The notes: generated by a model from the letters alone, not told the origin. 64,000 bases of DNA from Cydia pomonella (GCF_033807575.1 NC_084717.1:3907692-3971691); one strand, 5' to 3'; counted from the stretch's first letter, positions 9,985 through 20,640 are shown. Numbers and translations are program-made.

Positions 9985-10070
9985 TCGAGAGCGAGAGCGA
10001 AATGCACGATATCTAAATGACATGATTTGGATGGAAATTTTGATGTCAGTGTGCGTTCGAATTGGACTGA
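9985..10070 (+). repeat. right-hand part of the AGGCCAATTC-family MITE
   Basis: The order GAGCGAGAGCGAAATGCACGA, AAATGACATGATTT, TTTTGATGTCAGTGTGCGTT, CGAATTGGAC matches the right half of the element at 54694-54858 with changes. Confidence 0.6.
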
Positions 10071-10440
10071 TAGTTAAGTTGAAAAGGTAAGTTTCAATGG
10101 CGTTAACATGACACCCGTTACCCGTGTAGGCCGTGTATAACAGCAGTATCGACTTACGATCGAGAACTCGCAGTTAAATCAATCTGCCCGCAGCAGACCC
10201 TTATCTTGGCTGACATGTCCCTAAGTAGCGCCTCAAATTGCCCTTTTGGGCTGACCGATCACCTTGGGTACGAGATGTGTTTAAATTAAGCGAATTGCTT
10301 TGAAATGGAAACGCCAATTGAACTACGAGTATTATCTATCACTTATCTTACGCGATTGATAAAGAAGGTGGCTAAGATTTAGAATAAAATACATATAAAG
10401 CATGCCGCGCACTTTGTGTGTTGGAAAATAATAATATCTT

Positions 10441-10562
10441 GGCCCGGGTATGTCCTTAAACTGCGTCCATAAGAGAAATATAGGCACTGTCATCAAGTTT
10501 TATATGGTAGGGCACAGTACAGTGGATGTCATTCCAGATCTAGAAGAGGCCAATTGGGGAAG
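10441..10562 (+). repeat. LINE-tail family fragment (5' part)
   Basis: CCCGGGTATGTCCTTAAACT through CTAGATCTGGAATGACATCC matches the minus-strand copies ending near 24133 and 37501. The fragment stops where a degenerate reverse transcriptase of opposite orientation begins. Confidence 0.7.
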
Positions 10563-11601
10563 TAGCAATTATTGGCGCAATATCGATCTAGTCTAAGAAG
10601 ATCTTCTTGGAGGTAAGTAGAGTCGAGAGTGTTACTCACTATCCGGAAGACTTTCATGTCATAAGCAAATAATTTAAGAATATTTGAGTGTTTAAAGCAT
10701 TGGGAAATATCGGGTATAAAAATGATAAAAAATAATGGTCCAAGTAGATATCCTTTGGGCACTCTTAAAGGGATTTCCACCCACGATGATGAAAATCCGT
10801 TCAGAATGACCGTTTAAGACCTGTTTAAGACATAGGAGGAGAACCATCGAAAGAGGTCTCCTCTTATGCCTACTGATAAAAGTTTATGTAATAGCAGATC
10901 TTGGTCAATGCGCTCGAACGCCTTGCTGCAATCTATCTACACAGCATCGACTTGATCTCCACTACAAGTTACATGACACGTAATCGTTAAATAAAATAAG
11001 GTTAGAATCAGTAGATCTCTGTTTAAGAAAAACGTGTTGACAGGGACAGAATACATGTTTATGACAGGCGTATACCTGGTTGTAATCTCGACTCTGACTC
11101 GAGGATTTTGGCTATAAGGCACAACATAGATATTGGGTTATAATTCTCAACATTGATTTTATTGCCTTTCTTGGGAATGGGTGTAACGAAGGCTGATTTC
11201 CATAAGCGCGGCATGACTCCCTCTGAAAGTGATTTATTGAAGAGTATACCTAGCGGTTGCGAAATGCAATCAGAGTAATTTACAAGGAAAACAGCTGGTA
11301 GATGATCAGGTCCGACGGATTTACTAAGGTAGAGATTTTTGAGAAGTTTCGTAATTTGGTCAGGCTGGACTTCGAAGGACGCAATATCAGCAATAACAAA
11401 AGTTGATGGCTCATCTAGCTGATGAGAACCAGCTGGAGCATTATTATTTAAGAGAGTAGAATGAAAAAAGTCGCAAAATAAATTGCTAATGCCCTTCCCC
11501 AGTGTCCGAAGTAAAGCCAGAGTAAGACATTTATTCGTGTCTTCATTAAAAAATCCTACTATCATATCTAAACATGTTCGTCTTCTACAAAAAAATCTCA
11601 T
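10563..11601 (-). pseudogene. non-LTR retrotransposon reverse transcriptase fragment, broken
   Basis: Reading down the minus strand gives RT finger motifs (KSVGPDHLPAVF, LWKSAFVTPIPKKG, NYNPISMLCLIAKILE). After frame breaks come KAFERIDQDLL-like and GDLFRWF-like motif A surroundings, then PKGYLLGPLFFIIFIPDI and LFAYDMKVF. The catalytic FADD has become FAYD, so activity is lost. Motif order and wording match the intact LINE ORF2 at 55421-58354, so it is a divergent member of the same clade. At its 3' side the reading frame runs into the LINE-tail repeat of opposite strand near 10562, indicating truncation or rearrangement. Endonuclease and ORF1 are absent. Confidence 0.85.
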
Positions 11602-11971
11602 TTAAAATAACAAAAACCACTCAATTTACGACGATTAAAAGATCTAATCTCAAAATGAAACCTTAACCGCAATAATTTCCAAATAACAGATGATAATTAC
11701 GCCAAATACTCATCCAGTCCAATACACAGTCACAAAATGCGAGTTCACGCACCGCGGAGCACAATAAATATTACCGAATTTTAATTTGACGCTCGAACAA
11801 AATGCGACTGATGAGGTAGCAATACCAGTAAAATATTGGCTGAGTGCAATTTGGACTTAATAATTTTGAAAGGGTGGAGAGTTTAAGCCATATGGAATTT
11901 ACAGGCCAATTCGAGTTTTTAGTTCATTCATTAGCGTAAGTCTTGCCAAAGGATGAAGTGCTTCTAGATTA
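11602..11971. other. no gene seen
   Basis: AT-rich flank of the broken LINE. It may include decayed ORF2 upstream sequence, but I cannot follow a frame. Confidence 0.4.
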
Positions 11972-12075
11972 TTAGATCATCATCATCATTCGCTTGCCCT
12001 TATCCCATTCATTTGGGGTCGGCGTAGCATGTATTTTTCTTCCATACCTCGCTGTCGCCCGTCATCTCATCATTT
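11972..12075 (-). repeat. RTE-type LINE 3' end with (GAT)n tail
   Basis: On the minus strand it reads through a last-codons and 3' UTR segment (GGGCGACAGCGAGGTATGG, ACGCCGACCCCAAATGAATG) and ends in repeated GATGAT at 11972. Short GAT-type tails are usual for RTE elements. Confidence 0.65.
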
Positions 12076-12542
12076 ACTAGCATTCGTTTCATCCATCCAT
12101 TTTTTACAGACATGAAATTTTAGGTACAGTGAATTAGAAACCGGAGGAATAATTTTCTACCTAAGTTTCGAAAAAGTCATTTGCGTGGGTTACATTTTAA
12201 CTACACACTACTATCTTGATCAAAATGATCAAGTAAATTCATATAAAAATTAGGAATCAATTCAATTATGGATTTTCGTAAGAATAAATAAACAAAATAC
12301 TATAATATATATATCTTAATACATAACGACATCTAAAGGATTATTGAAAATGTTATTAAGTAAGCATTGCTTTACGTACACAACAACTCACTTTCGCACT
12401 TGAAATTTTAATCAAAGTTAAACTAGTTATTACTGTGTAAATAGATACGCCTAGAAGTTTATTAATTTTACGCTATAATAATTTTACTTTCATGAAATTT
12501 AGTTTTTGATTAAAATATACCATTTGTATAACTCGGTGCCAT
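12076..12542. other. no gene seen
   Basis: AT-rich, without recognisable element ends. Confidence 0.4.
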
Positions 12543-12640
12543 CGACTGGACAGAAACGGCTTTGGACAGAGAAGCATGGCGGTATTTGTGTCAGAGGCCA
12601 AGATCCACTTCGGGTCGCTGCGCCACAGCAGTAAGTAAGT
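12543..12640 (+). pseudogene. RTE-type LINE ORF2 C-terminus fragment
   Basis: The frame gives W T E T A L D R E A W R Y L C Q R P R S T S G, the closing segment seen in RTE-like retroelement proteins. Only about 30 codons remain. It ends 10 bp before a SINE. Confidence 0.65.
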
Positions 12641-12649
12641 ATATTTGAT

Positions 12650-12925
12650 TGACGACCGGTTTGGCTTAGTGGGTAGTGACCCTGCCTACGAAGCTGATGG
12701 TCCCGGGTTCAAATCCTGGTAAGGGCATTTATTCGTGTGATGAGCATGGATATTTGTTCCTGAGTCATGGGTGTTTTCTATGTTTTTAAGTATTTATAAT
12801 TATTTATATATTATATATATCGTTGTCTAAGTACCCTCAACACAAGCCTTATTGAGCTTACTGTGGGACTTAGTCAATTTGTGTAATAATGTCCTATAAT
12901 ATTTATTATTTATTTATTATTTATC
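12650..12925 (+). mobile_element. tRNA-derived SINE, copy 1
   Basis: RNA polymerase III boxes are visible: box A TGGCTTAGTGG at 12662-12672 and box B GGTTCAAATCC at 12706-12716. The body has CCTGAGTCATGGGTGTTTTC, GAGCTTACTGTGGGACTTAG and an (ATTT)n-type tail. The same body occurs on the minus strand at 29746-29970 and 31648-31908. It would rely on a LINE for reverse transcription. Confidence 0.88.
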
Positions 12926-13399
12926 TACCCCGAAATTCGAACGTATTAAATGTAATAAAAAGGGTTGCTCACATTTTTCCAACATTGTTCGACACATTCT
13001 TCGCTTCTTAACGAGCAAATATGATGTGATGTGATTTTTTTTGGATTAAAATGTGTAAAAAGTCAATATAAAAACTTTTTGGCAAAAATTTAATTTTTGT
13101 TACAAACTTTAATCGCTGACTGTACTTTTCTTTCCACAGACAACTAATACTCATCGTGACAATACTAAAAACGCCAAACACAATTAGGTTTCGTTGTTTC
13201 ATCACAGAGTTCTCTTCCTGTCTCCATCATCAGATCAGCTCGATGATACCATAATATTGCATTGTCACCCGACTTACGTATGTATGCAAATATTCAGCTT
13301 CATCAGAAACCGGGAAGTGGGTAAAATTTATTCTGGAAGATTTGACCCGTACTAACATACATGCGAGTTAAATAAGAGCTTGTAAGAAAATACAATTTT
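12926..13399. other. no gene seen
   Basis: AT-rich. Only chance frames. Confidence 0.4.
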
Positions 13400-13599
13400 G
13401 GGTCATTCAACTCTCATTCCCGTGGAATCTCATTTCCCTGGCTACAGTCAGCAAATTCCCAGGAGATTCCGCTTAGCTGTTTGTAGAGGGAACTTGACAC
13501 GAGTTACAGTCACCAAAAATGAGATGTTAATATAGCGGAATTTCCTGGGAATTTGCGAATAGGTATGACCAGGGGAATTAGATTTCTGTGGAATGACCC
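13400..13599. mobile_element. MITE with long inverted arms, GGGTCATTC family
   Basis: About 200 bp whose first 70 and last 65 bases are imperfect inverted copies (GGGTCATTC...CAAATTCCCAGGAGATTCC against GGAATTTCCTGGGAATTTG...GGAATGACCC). Both sides are flanked by TTTT. Non-coding. Confidence 0.8.
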
Positions 13600-14150
13600 T
13601 TTTACGTTAGCATCCTCTTAAGGTATCTTATAAATAACAGATCCAGTTGAAATTTTAAAACATGGATATTGCTCTACATAGGTGCATATTAATTGATTCA
13701 CCTGCACTGTAATAAGACAAGTATTAGTCCTCTATTGGCAATAGTCAAGGACCGTTCAGGCGATAGAGAGTGCATTTGCTAATAACAGGTCCTTCAGTCC
13801 CCAGATAATTACGAATGCACCCGACCGCGCTATCTAGACCAGCCGATTACAATTGATTACCTACTTACTACCTTGGATCAGTTTATATATTAGTAAATAA
13901 CTTTTTTTCTATTTTAATACGATACTTTTTCACTAAGTTTCAAGTTCCTCGATTAAAATATAACTTGAACGCCATACAAATGTTCAAGCCCTCATGGGCT
14001 GATTTTTGAAATTGCTTCTTATCTCGTAAACTTTAGTTATAAATGCAATCGTGTGTGAAAATTTCTCTAGCTTTTAAAATTTAGTTTTGTAGCTTTTGTA
14101 GTTTTGTAAATAATAATAAATACTCAGTACTGGCGGATAAATGTAAAAAT
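13600..14150. other. no gene seen
   Basis: No coding frame or clear element ends. AT-rich. Confidence 0.4.
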
Positions 14151-14241
14151 GCATTTATTTATTTATTTAACCTTTATTGCACAATACATGAAGGTATAAA
14201 TGGCGGACTTAATGCTTTAAGGCATTCTCTACCAGTCAACC
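14151..14241 (-). repeat. LINE/SINE 3' end with (AAAT)n tail
   Basis: On the minus strand: GGTAGAGAATGCCTTAAAGC, ATTAAGTCCGCCATTTATAC, TGTGCAATAAAGGTTAAATA, then AAATAAATAAAT. This is a typical retroposon 3' end with a polyadenylation-like AATAAA. Confidence 0.7.
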
Positions 14242-14384
14242 AATGCATTACAAACGTCTAATAAATGATGAAGCAAAGTTGTTGATCAACTCCTCATGCT
14301 AATATTGAATTAGCTCAACAAGTAAATCAACAACTCCCTTACAAATAACTATGAATGCCGGCTTAACAATTTTTGTACTTACTG

Positions 14385-14735
14385 TTCATCATCATCATCA
14401 TCACCATAGGCTTTTGCGTCTATTGCAGACGATTTAAGCATTGTTGTTTAGACAAAGCGTTTGGTGACTGTGGAGGCCGATGCGTGAGCGACACGACCTC
14501 CCACATTTTTGGCAAAGAAAGCTCATGCCTCCTGAGGTTCCATTCCCGGTTTGCTTTCTGCGACACCTTTTGCTCTCTAATGCATTAAACCAGGCTTGGT
14601 CTCATAGCCTTCTTCCCTCTACAACACGCTTGCGCCATCCGTCACGGTCTTCAGCTAAGGTTTCCCAGGCATGGTGGTCAATATCAAATGCTGACTTTAA
14701 CTACTGGTCACATCTCCAGAATCAACCTGTATGTA
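14385..14735 (-). pseudogene. LINE ORF2 C-terminus with zinc-finger-like end
   Basis: The minus strand reads DHHAWETLAEDRDGWRKRV, then after a stop CQKCGRSCRSRIGLHSHQTLC, a C2H(C)-type finger of the sort seen at the end of several invertebrate LINE proteins. It ends in (GAT)n at 14385-14400. The frame is interrupted, so it is dead. Confidence 0.65.
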
Positions 14736-15121
14736 CTTATAGGTACCTAATAATTACGTTAATGATTAAACTATCATAGTATTTTGATATAAATTGTGTA
14801 AACACTTCAACAAAATTAACCCCGCCGGTAGTAATCTATTAAAATGTATCAAAAATAAAACCATTATAACTTGACACAACGTTCACAGCCTCAAAAAGAA
14901 AATTTTACCTCGCTTTTATACACTGAATTGGATTCAGGGTGCCTATTTAAACTGGGTAATGGATATTTCTGCGTTATTAAATGAAAAATATTTTGTAATA
15001 AATTAATAACTTAAAAGCGTATTGAGCCTTCGCGAAATTGAGTGTTGGTTGGTATAAAATAATAATGAAATTGATTTAAGTATACTCGTTATAATTTTAA
15101 TGTTAATTGCTTCAGGTATTT
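14736..15121. other. no gene seen
   Basis: AT-rich left flank of the BEL/Pao insertion. Confidence 0.4.
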
Positions 15122-15126
15122 GTTGG
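15122..15126. other. target site duplication GTTGG, left
   Basis: GTTGG at 15122-15126 and again at 18578-18582 exactly frames the BEL/Pao element, as expected for a 5-bp staggered integration. Confidence 0.9.
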
Positions 15127-15458
15127 TGTTCCGTATAGGAACAAGGATTTAGATTTTTTAGAAAGCAAACCACAAATCAAATATAATAAATACTGTTTAA
15201 TTACAGTTTTTTAGATATTTTTGAATAGTGTGGTTTGTGTGGCGATAGGAAAGCAAGTGTAGGGAGCTGAAGGCTCCGGCATATGTGTCGTGAGGATGCG
15301 GAGCTATGATTGGCTAATTATACATATCACGCGATATTCAGGTGTTATGATTGGGTGCGGCTCGATACAATGCAAATATATGCTCTGTGTAGTGGAAACA
15401 AGATTGAACTCAGAATAAACATATAATTAATGGTAAACGTAGCGAAGCGGCGTGAACA
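15127..15458 (-). repeat. 3' LTR of the BEL/Pao element
   Basis: 332 bp, TGTT at one end and AACA at the other. It contains a small hairpin TGTTCC-GTATA-GGAACA at the U5 end. It differs from 18246-18577 at two bases (A/G in GGAGCTATGATTGG, G/C in GCGTGAACA). Confidence 0.93.
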
Positions 15459-15946
15459 TCCTCCCGGCCGTTGAAAGCTCGTACAGCTTTCAAGCTCATT
15501 ATGGTGACGAAGACAGACGAAGTCATCTAGGTTTAGACGACGGGAAGTGGAGATGACACCCAGGATGCTCGGAGACGGCAACGACGTGAGGGGCCTGCCA
15601 ATTAAAGTGTCCCGGGGCAAGCGGCTGGAAAACATTTGATGATGGGTTGACAGGACAGAGGGATCGGCTGTTAGGTTAAGGATAACTTCAATATTGGCAA
15701 ACAGAGAAGCCAGTTGCTTGATAGTTAAATGTGTCGGCCCTAATATCCTATATATGAAGTTTGACAGAACGAATGCCAGCTTCAGCGAGACCACTAGCGA
15801 GGAGCGTATAATTATATACCTAAAAGTAATTTTTTAATTGTATCCCTCGCTGAGCTGCAAAGTCACAAATTTTATTTAATCTTAGAAGACTATTTATTTC
15901 CTTAGCGCCTGCGACAAAGTTACGACCATTATCGCAATAAATAAAT
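15459..15946 (-). pseudogene. BEL/Pao pol remnant (integrase core fragment and C-terminal end)
   Basis: Directly after the gag stop, another frame on the minus strand reads KPKFIYCDNGRNFVAGAKEI, the integrase segment holding the second catalytic Asp (usually S/T-D-N-G-T-N-F). Further on come GLAEAGIRSVKLHI and LGPTHLTIKQLASLFANIE, then LIGRPLTSLPSPSILGV, typical of the BEL/Pao integrase C-terminal region. The pieces lie in different frames with stops, so no enzyme is made. Everything between late gag and integrase (protease, RT, RNase H) is missing. Confidence 0.8.
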
Positions 15947-16957
15947 TTAGGTTTGAGGTTTAGGCGCGGGCGGATGCGGCAAATGCCTAGACTTGTCATG
16001 TTTCTGTCTATGGACGGTCTCTAAAACATCAGCCCGGGCTTTGAGAAAATCAAAAAGATCATTTAAAGTTGGAATTTCTGGAAGCGTATTTCTGTGTTCT
16101 TCCCATTTATAACAAGTGTCGCTATTTAATTTTGACGACACCATGTAAATTATTAGTACGTCCCACCGTTCAGCGGGCAAACCAAGAGTGCACAGAGCCC
16201 GCAAGTTCTTAGTCACGTGATCAACAATAAATCGAAGGGACTTGTCGGTCTCTCGCACTGATTCGATACTAAATAAAGCCTTTAAGTGATTGTTTATTAA
16301 TTGCCGTTTATTGTCATAGCGTTTGCACAAAAGCTGCCAAGCCTCGGAATAATTAGAATCGGATACTTCTAAGTTACTTAGAACGCGAGCCGCCTCCCCT
16401 TCCAGGTACGAAAGAAGATAGTGAAACTTGTGTACGTTCTTAATTTTGGTATTTTCGTGAATTAAAGAAATGTATGTTTCTTTAAACTCGAGCCACTTGA
16501 AAGAAGAACCATCAAAATTTTGTATTTTAATAACAGGGAGTTTAAATCCAAGAACGTCACTGGCTTCATAATGACACTGCAGAGAACAACCCGTGTTGTT
16601 CAAGGCATCCCTGGAAGGCGAGTTGACTTCCAAAATATCTTGGGCAATTGATATGTTCGAATCAAATTCTTGTTCAAAATTATCGCGGACTGTCAATTCG
16701 TTAGCTTGGTTAGAATCACTTAAAATCTCTATTTGACTTTGCACCTCATCGAAGTCACTATATAAAGATTGCATTCTCGATAATTTCATTGAAAGTTGTT
16801 TAGTTTCTAAGGGCGAAATATTTTGTTGAACGGATAAAGTATCCAAATAGGTTTTAAATATAGTTAGTCGACCTTTAATTGAACTAAGTCTAGTTTTAAG
16901 TACTTTAAGTTGTTCTTCTGGCGTTTTCTCTGGCATTTTTGAATCTATAGGCGACAT
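15947..16957 (-). CDS. BEL/Pao Gag protein, C-terminally truncated
   Basis: A 336-residue frame from a true ATG. Residues 10-110 are charged and probably coiled coil. About 140-290 match the capsid-like gag domain of BEL/Pao elements (Pfam calls it DUF1759), with FDGSSFKWLEFKETYISLIH, KFHYLLSYLEGEAARVL, AWQLLCKRYDNKRQLINNH and the RWDVLIIYMVSSKLN block. Gag would form the particle that packages element RNA. The zinc knuckles expected after this domain are absent: the frame instead ends in HPPAPKPQT, created where the deletion joins gag to integrase in another frame. It lies about 1.2 kb after the 5' LTR. That the frame is intact in a deleted element suggests gag was under selection or the deletion is young. 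Confidence 0.9.
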   Translation of the reverse strand: MSPIDSKMPEKTPEEQLKVLKTRLSSIKGRLTIFKTYLDTLSVQQNISPLETKQLSMKLSRMQSLYSDFDEVQSQIEILSDSNQANELTVRDNFEQEFDSNISIAQDILEVNSPSRDALNNTGCSLQCHYEASDVLGFKLPVIKIQNFDGSSFKWLEFKETYISLIHENTKIKNVHKFHYLLSYLEGEAARVLSNLEVSDSNYSEAWQLLCKRYDNKRQLINNHLKALFSIESVRETDKSLRFIVDHVTKNLRALCTLGLPAERWDVLIIYMVSSKLNSDTCYKWEEHRNTLPEIPTLNDLFDFLKARADVLETVHRQKHDKSRHLPHPPAPKPQT

Positions 16958-17749
16958 AAAGAATCACTTGTCACAATGAAATTATCAAGGCAAAATGAAT
17001 GCAAATGTACGTAAACAAGTTATATAATATTTACGATACGCTCCTCGCTCAATGGTCCCACGATGCGCCGTACGTTCTGCCAGACGATAATGAACTCTCG
17101 GGCACGCGCGGAGGAACTAGTGCGCTCGCGCAGCACTCCTGGGCGTTGTGGATACTGCACCGAATGTAGGTCACTGGAATAGCAAAAAATGAAGGGCTAA
17201 ACAGCTGATTCGATGCGATAAGCGAGTGGGCAAGAATTGCAAACTTTAATTTTAAAATTTAGGAAATGAAATGATTGGCTGGAAACTGTTAGGTTATGAA
17301 CAGGCGTGACCACGTGGGTGCAATTAGGTATTGGAAAATTGACAAAAATATTTTAAACAGGTTAATGTTTTAATGAAGTTAGCTGCACAGTGAAGTAGGC
17401 TATTACAAATGCAATGCTAGCGGTGCCTAACAAAGATTATTTAGAGTAATAGGAGTGCAACTGGTAAAGATAGGTATTTCTAATCGCTTAAAGTAGGTTC
17501 TGCAAGCAGAAATATAGGTAGGTGATTGTCTTTTAGGCCTTTCGGTTGGAAAAATTGAGTAGGTATTTTAGGCTATAATTTTTTTTTTTGAGTAACTGGA
17601 TTCGCTCCTGGCAAATATCAAAGAGGAGTGAACTAGGAAAGTAATAGGAACGGGCTCACTTGATTATAGGGCAGGCAGAACAAAGTAGGCGCTTTCCGGT
17701 GCGGCGTGGCACGTGGCACGTGGCTGCTGCGTGTAGGCCGTGAGTCCGT
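16958..17749 (-). other. untranslated leader of the BEL/Pao element, gag-proximal part
   Basis: No coding frame. It includes a GC-rich patch at 17040-17160 and an oligo-T run at 17579-17590. It belongs to the mobile element, not to host DNA, because it lies between its LTRs. Confidence 0.7.
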
Positions 17750-18160
17750 TGTGGATTGTAGGCGCGCCTCTTAGACGCGGGCGATAGGGAGTCGATGCAC
17801 GATGCACAAGATAGGGCACAGCTGATGCCTTGGAACTTCTCCAGGCAACTAGGCGCTGCACGTAGCACACGTGGCGGAGGTACTCCGTAGTGGATTGTAG
17901 GTGCGCCTCTCAGACGCTGAGGCGATCGGGTCTCGCTGCACGATGCACAGGATAGGGCACAGCTGATGCCTTGGAACTTCTCCAGGCAACTAGGCGCTGC
18001 ACGTAGCACACGTGGCGGAGGTACTCCGTGGTGGGTCGTAGGTGCGCCTCTCAGACGCTGGGGCGATCGGGTCTCGCTGCACGATGCACAGGATAGGGCA
18101 CAGCTGATGCCTTGGAACTTCTCCAGGCATCTAGGCGCTGCACGTAGCGCACGTGGCGGA
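17750..18160 (-). repeat. 141-bp tandem repeats in the BEL/Pao leader, about 2.9 copies
   Basis: The block GCTGATGCCTTGGAACTTCT starts at 17821, 17962 and 18103, exactly 141 bases apart. GTGGATTGTAGG-type starts at 17750, 17891 and 18032 keep the same spacing. The second and third units are closer to each other than to the first. Units are GC-rich. Incidental long frames across them repeat in register and are not genes. Confidence 0.93.
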
Positions 18161-18224
18161 GAACTCGTCGCTTAGGAACAAAGGAACTGCAACGGAGACT
18201 TCGAAATCTGATTAATAGCTGCAG

Positions 18225-18242
18225 GTCCGGTCACGGTCGCCA
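18225..18242 (-). other. primer binding site of the BEL/Pao element, probably tRNA-Arg
   Basis: TGGCGACCGTGACCGGAC starts three bases after the 5' LTR. TGG pairs with the tRNA CCA end. From memory the next bases fit insect tRNA-Arg acceptor ends. The tRNA identity is an inference. Confidence 0.7.
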
Positions 18243-18245
18243 TTT

Positions 18246-18577
18246 TGTTCCGTATAGGAACAAGGATTTAGATTTTTTAGAAAGCAAACCACAAATCAAA
18301 TATAATAAATACTGTTTAATTACAGTTTTTTAGATATTTTTGAATAGTGTGGTTTGTGTGGCGATAGGAAAGCAAGTGTAGGGAGCTGAAGGCTCCGGCA
18401 TATGTGTCGTGAGGATGCGGAGCTGTGATTGGCTAATTATACATATCACGCGATATTCAGGTGTTATGATTGGGTGCGGCTCGATACAATGCAAATATAT
18501 GCTCTGTGTAGTGGAAACAAGATTGAACTCAGAATAAACATATAATTAATGGTAAACGTAGCGAAGCGGCGTCAACA
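18246..18577 (-). repeat. 5' LTR of the BEL/Pao element
   Basis: 332 bp, starting TGTTGACGCC on the minus strand and ending GGAACA directly before the primer site. It would drive transcription of gag. Confidence 0.93.
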
Positions 18578-18582
18578 GTTGG
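18578..18582. other. target site duplication GTTGG, right
   Basis: Right copy of the 5-bp duplication flanking the BEL/Pao element. Confidence 0.9.
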
Positions 18583-20057
18583 CTACTAGAATAATAAAAA
18601 TACAATAAATAATAACGTAATTGTAAATCTAACTTACCTAATAAATAAACCTAATCTTTATTATAATGAGACCGACCGTTGTAATTGTCATCAATTAGCT
18701 TGCTTTGCAAATATGTGGGCGTGTATGTATGACGGCTATTTACTTTGTCATGATTTTATTATAAAAATGTGTGAGTTTTTCAGCCACTTTCTGGTATCTG
18801 ACTGCCTTACAATTCTTCTTCTTTTTTTTTAAAATTATGGCTTCAGTCCAGTGGGACTATTTTCGCCAGTATCAAGGTCTTAGAAGCTTTAATACGACTA
18901 AAGTTGTCCGGTTAGTACAAGACAGTGTACGGTGATTTTATCAGCTCTTGTAAAGCGATAGCTGGACTTTACAAGTAGCACGTGGACTACCGGCCGTTGA
19001 CTCCAACATCGTGGATAAACGCGTTTCAAGATGAATTCTCCATTCATCGCACACTACCACATTAGTTTACTGTATAATAAGCTATCGATATTACACGTTA
19101 AACAATATGAATGAGCAAAAAACAAAGCAATTCATCACGAGGCGTGACTATCAAGATGGCGCTCGAACCACAGTCCTGCTTTACAATTCTGTGTTAATTT
19201 CTGAAATGTCACTGCCCAAAAATGTCACTATTGACAGATGACAGATCATATCCAACAGGAAATTAAAACAAGAATCGGGCTCCTGGTCAGATTATAAAGA
19301 AAAGAAAAGGTTAAACGGACTTTTGTAATAACACAACCATGTTTAGTGTTATTAATTCACGCGGGATGTACTGAGAGTAATTAAAATCAAATGAATATCA
19401 AATTCGACTCCTGATTTACATTTAGAAATAATTGACTGCAGCAATACAGTTTGCAATGAAAGTTTATCTGAACATTTTAATTTTAATTAAAAACTCTTTT
19501 GATATGATGTTGAATTGTGTTTTCAATACTTAACGTATACGAGTAAAAAAACCTAGAATGATTAAAAACTTATTACTTTAGTTTTAAATCTTATTTCAAA
19601 ACAGACCTCATACCGTAGCATAAAATTGCCCTCTAAAGTCGTAATCCGGTTAAAAAGCCTCCTAAATAGGCTGCAAAGCTTTACAGACCTATTTATCAGA
19701 TAAGAACCCGCACATAGCTCACCAAACAGCGGTCTGCGTGAATCTTGAAAATGGGACGTTAAACAAAGAATCAACTCCCATTCGCACCCTCAACTGCTTT
19801 ATAACTCTATAATACTGTGCAGGGTGGTTTTGAGTTGGAGATTGAAAAAGAAGGATCGGCTCTTTCATCATATTGTGGCCCAACCTACCTGACCATCAAA
19901 CTGAAATATAGTCAGTTTTGGTTAGAGTGGCCTGGCTAAACAATCATCCTTGGTTTCAGTTGTATTAGTTTTGGCTGCTTCCTGGGCTAAAGCTTTTCAA
20001 GGCTATCTTTTTCCAAGCCATTCGCTGGAAATAAGCTTTGGGATTTGCTTGCATATT
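18583..20057. other. no gene seen
   Basis: 1.5 kb without recognisable coding sequence or element ends. Frames at 19562-19774 and similar are short and not protein-like. Confidence 0.45.
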
Positions 20058-20640
20058 CGTATGATAATCTGTTCAGAAAACTGTCGTCTCAGCCGAAAGA
20101 CGTCCACTGCTGGACAAAGGCCTCCTCGAAGAATCTCCAGAACGAACGGTTATTCGCTGCCCTCAACCAACGGTTTCCCGCGATTTTAACCAGATCGTCG
20201 GTCCATCAAGTCTGGGGCCTTCCCACGCTACGTCTTCCGGTACGTGGTCGCCACTCGAGAACCTTTCTGCTCCATCGGCAATCGGTTCTGCGAGTAATGT
20301 GGCCCGCCCACTACCACTTAAGTCTGGCAATTCTCTGAGCTATGTCGACAACTTTGGTTCTCCTGCGGATCTCCTCATTTCTGATTCTATCACGCAGGGA
20401 AACTCCGAGCATAGCTCTCTCCATTGCTCTTTGAGTGACCTTGAGCCTTCATATGAGGCCCATTGTGAGCGACCACGTTTCTGTGCCGTATGTCATCACT
20501 GGCAACACACACTGGTTGAAGACTTTCGTCTTGAGACACTGCGGTATTTTGGACGAGAAGATGTTACGTAGCTTCCCGAACGCTGCTCATCCAAGTTGCA
20601 TTCGACGAAATTCGTTCAGAAAACTGTACCATAATATAAT
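20058..20640 (-). pseudogene. RTE-type LINE ORF2 C-terminus, broken
   Basis: On the minus strand LEWRPRTGRRSVGRPQT, a stop, then WTDDLVKIAGNRWLRAANN and EEAFVQQWTSFG followed by a stop. This is the well-known closing segment of RTE-like retroelement proteins in insects. The higher-coordinate part continues the upstream ORF2 sequence with several breaks. RT active-site sequence is not included. Confidence 0.8.

Larger units (their letters stand above)
15127..18577 (-). mobile_element. BEL/Pao LTR retrotransposon, internally deleted (gag-only), complete with LTRs and TSD
   Basis: 3451 bp. Order on the minus strand: 5' LTR 18577-18246, tRNA primer site, a 1.2-kb leader with 141-bp tandem repeats, gag frame, short remnants of integrase and pol end, polypurine stretch GGCCGGGAGGA, 3' LTR 15458-15127. 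The 332-bp LTRs differ at two positions, so insertion is recent. Protease, RT and RNase H are absent, and the gag end is spliced by deletion to integrase sequence. It would need enzymes from an autonomous relative. The GTTGG duplication shows it moved as a unit, unless the deletion happened after insertion. Confidence 0.92.

Noticed and set aside
12662..12716. Functional tRNA gene
   Set aside because: The A and B boxes belong to a SINE that recurs at 29.9 and 31.9 kb with a non-tRNA body and AT-rich tail.
17750..18160. CRISPR-like array
   Set aside because: Units are 141 bp and adjacent without unique spacers, inside a retrotransposon of a eukaryote.
17656..18175. Long frames across 17656-18175 on both strands
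   Set aside because: They repeat with the 141-bp tandem units and sit in the untranslated leader of the BEL/Pao element.
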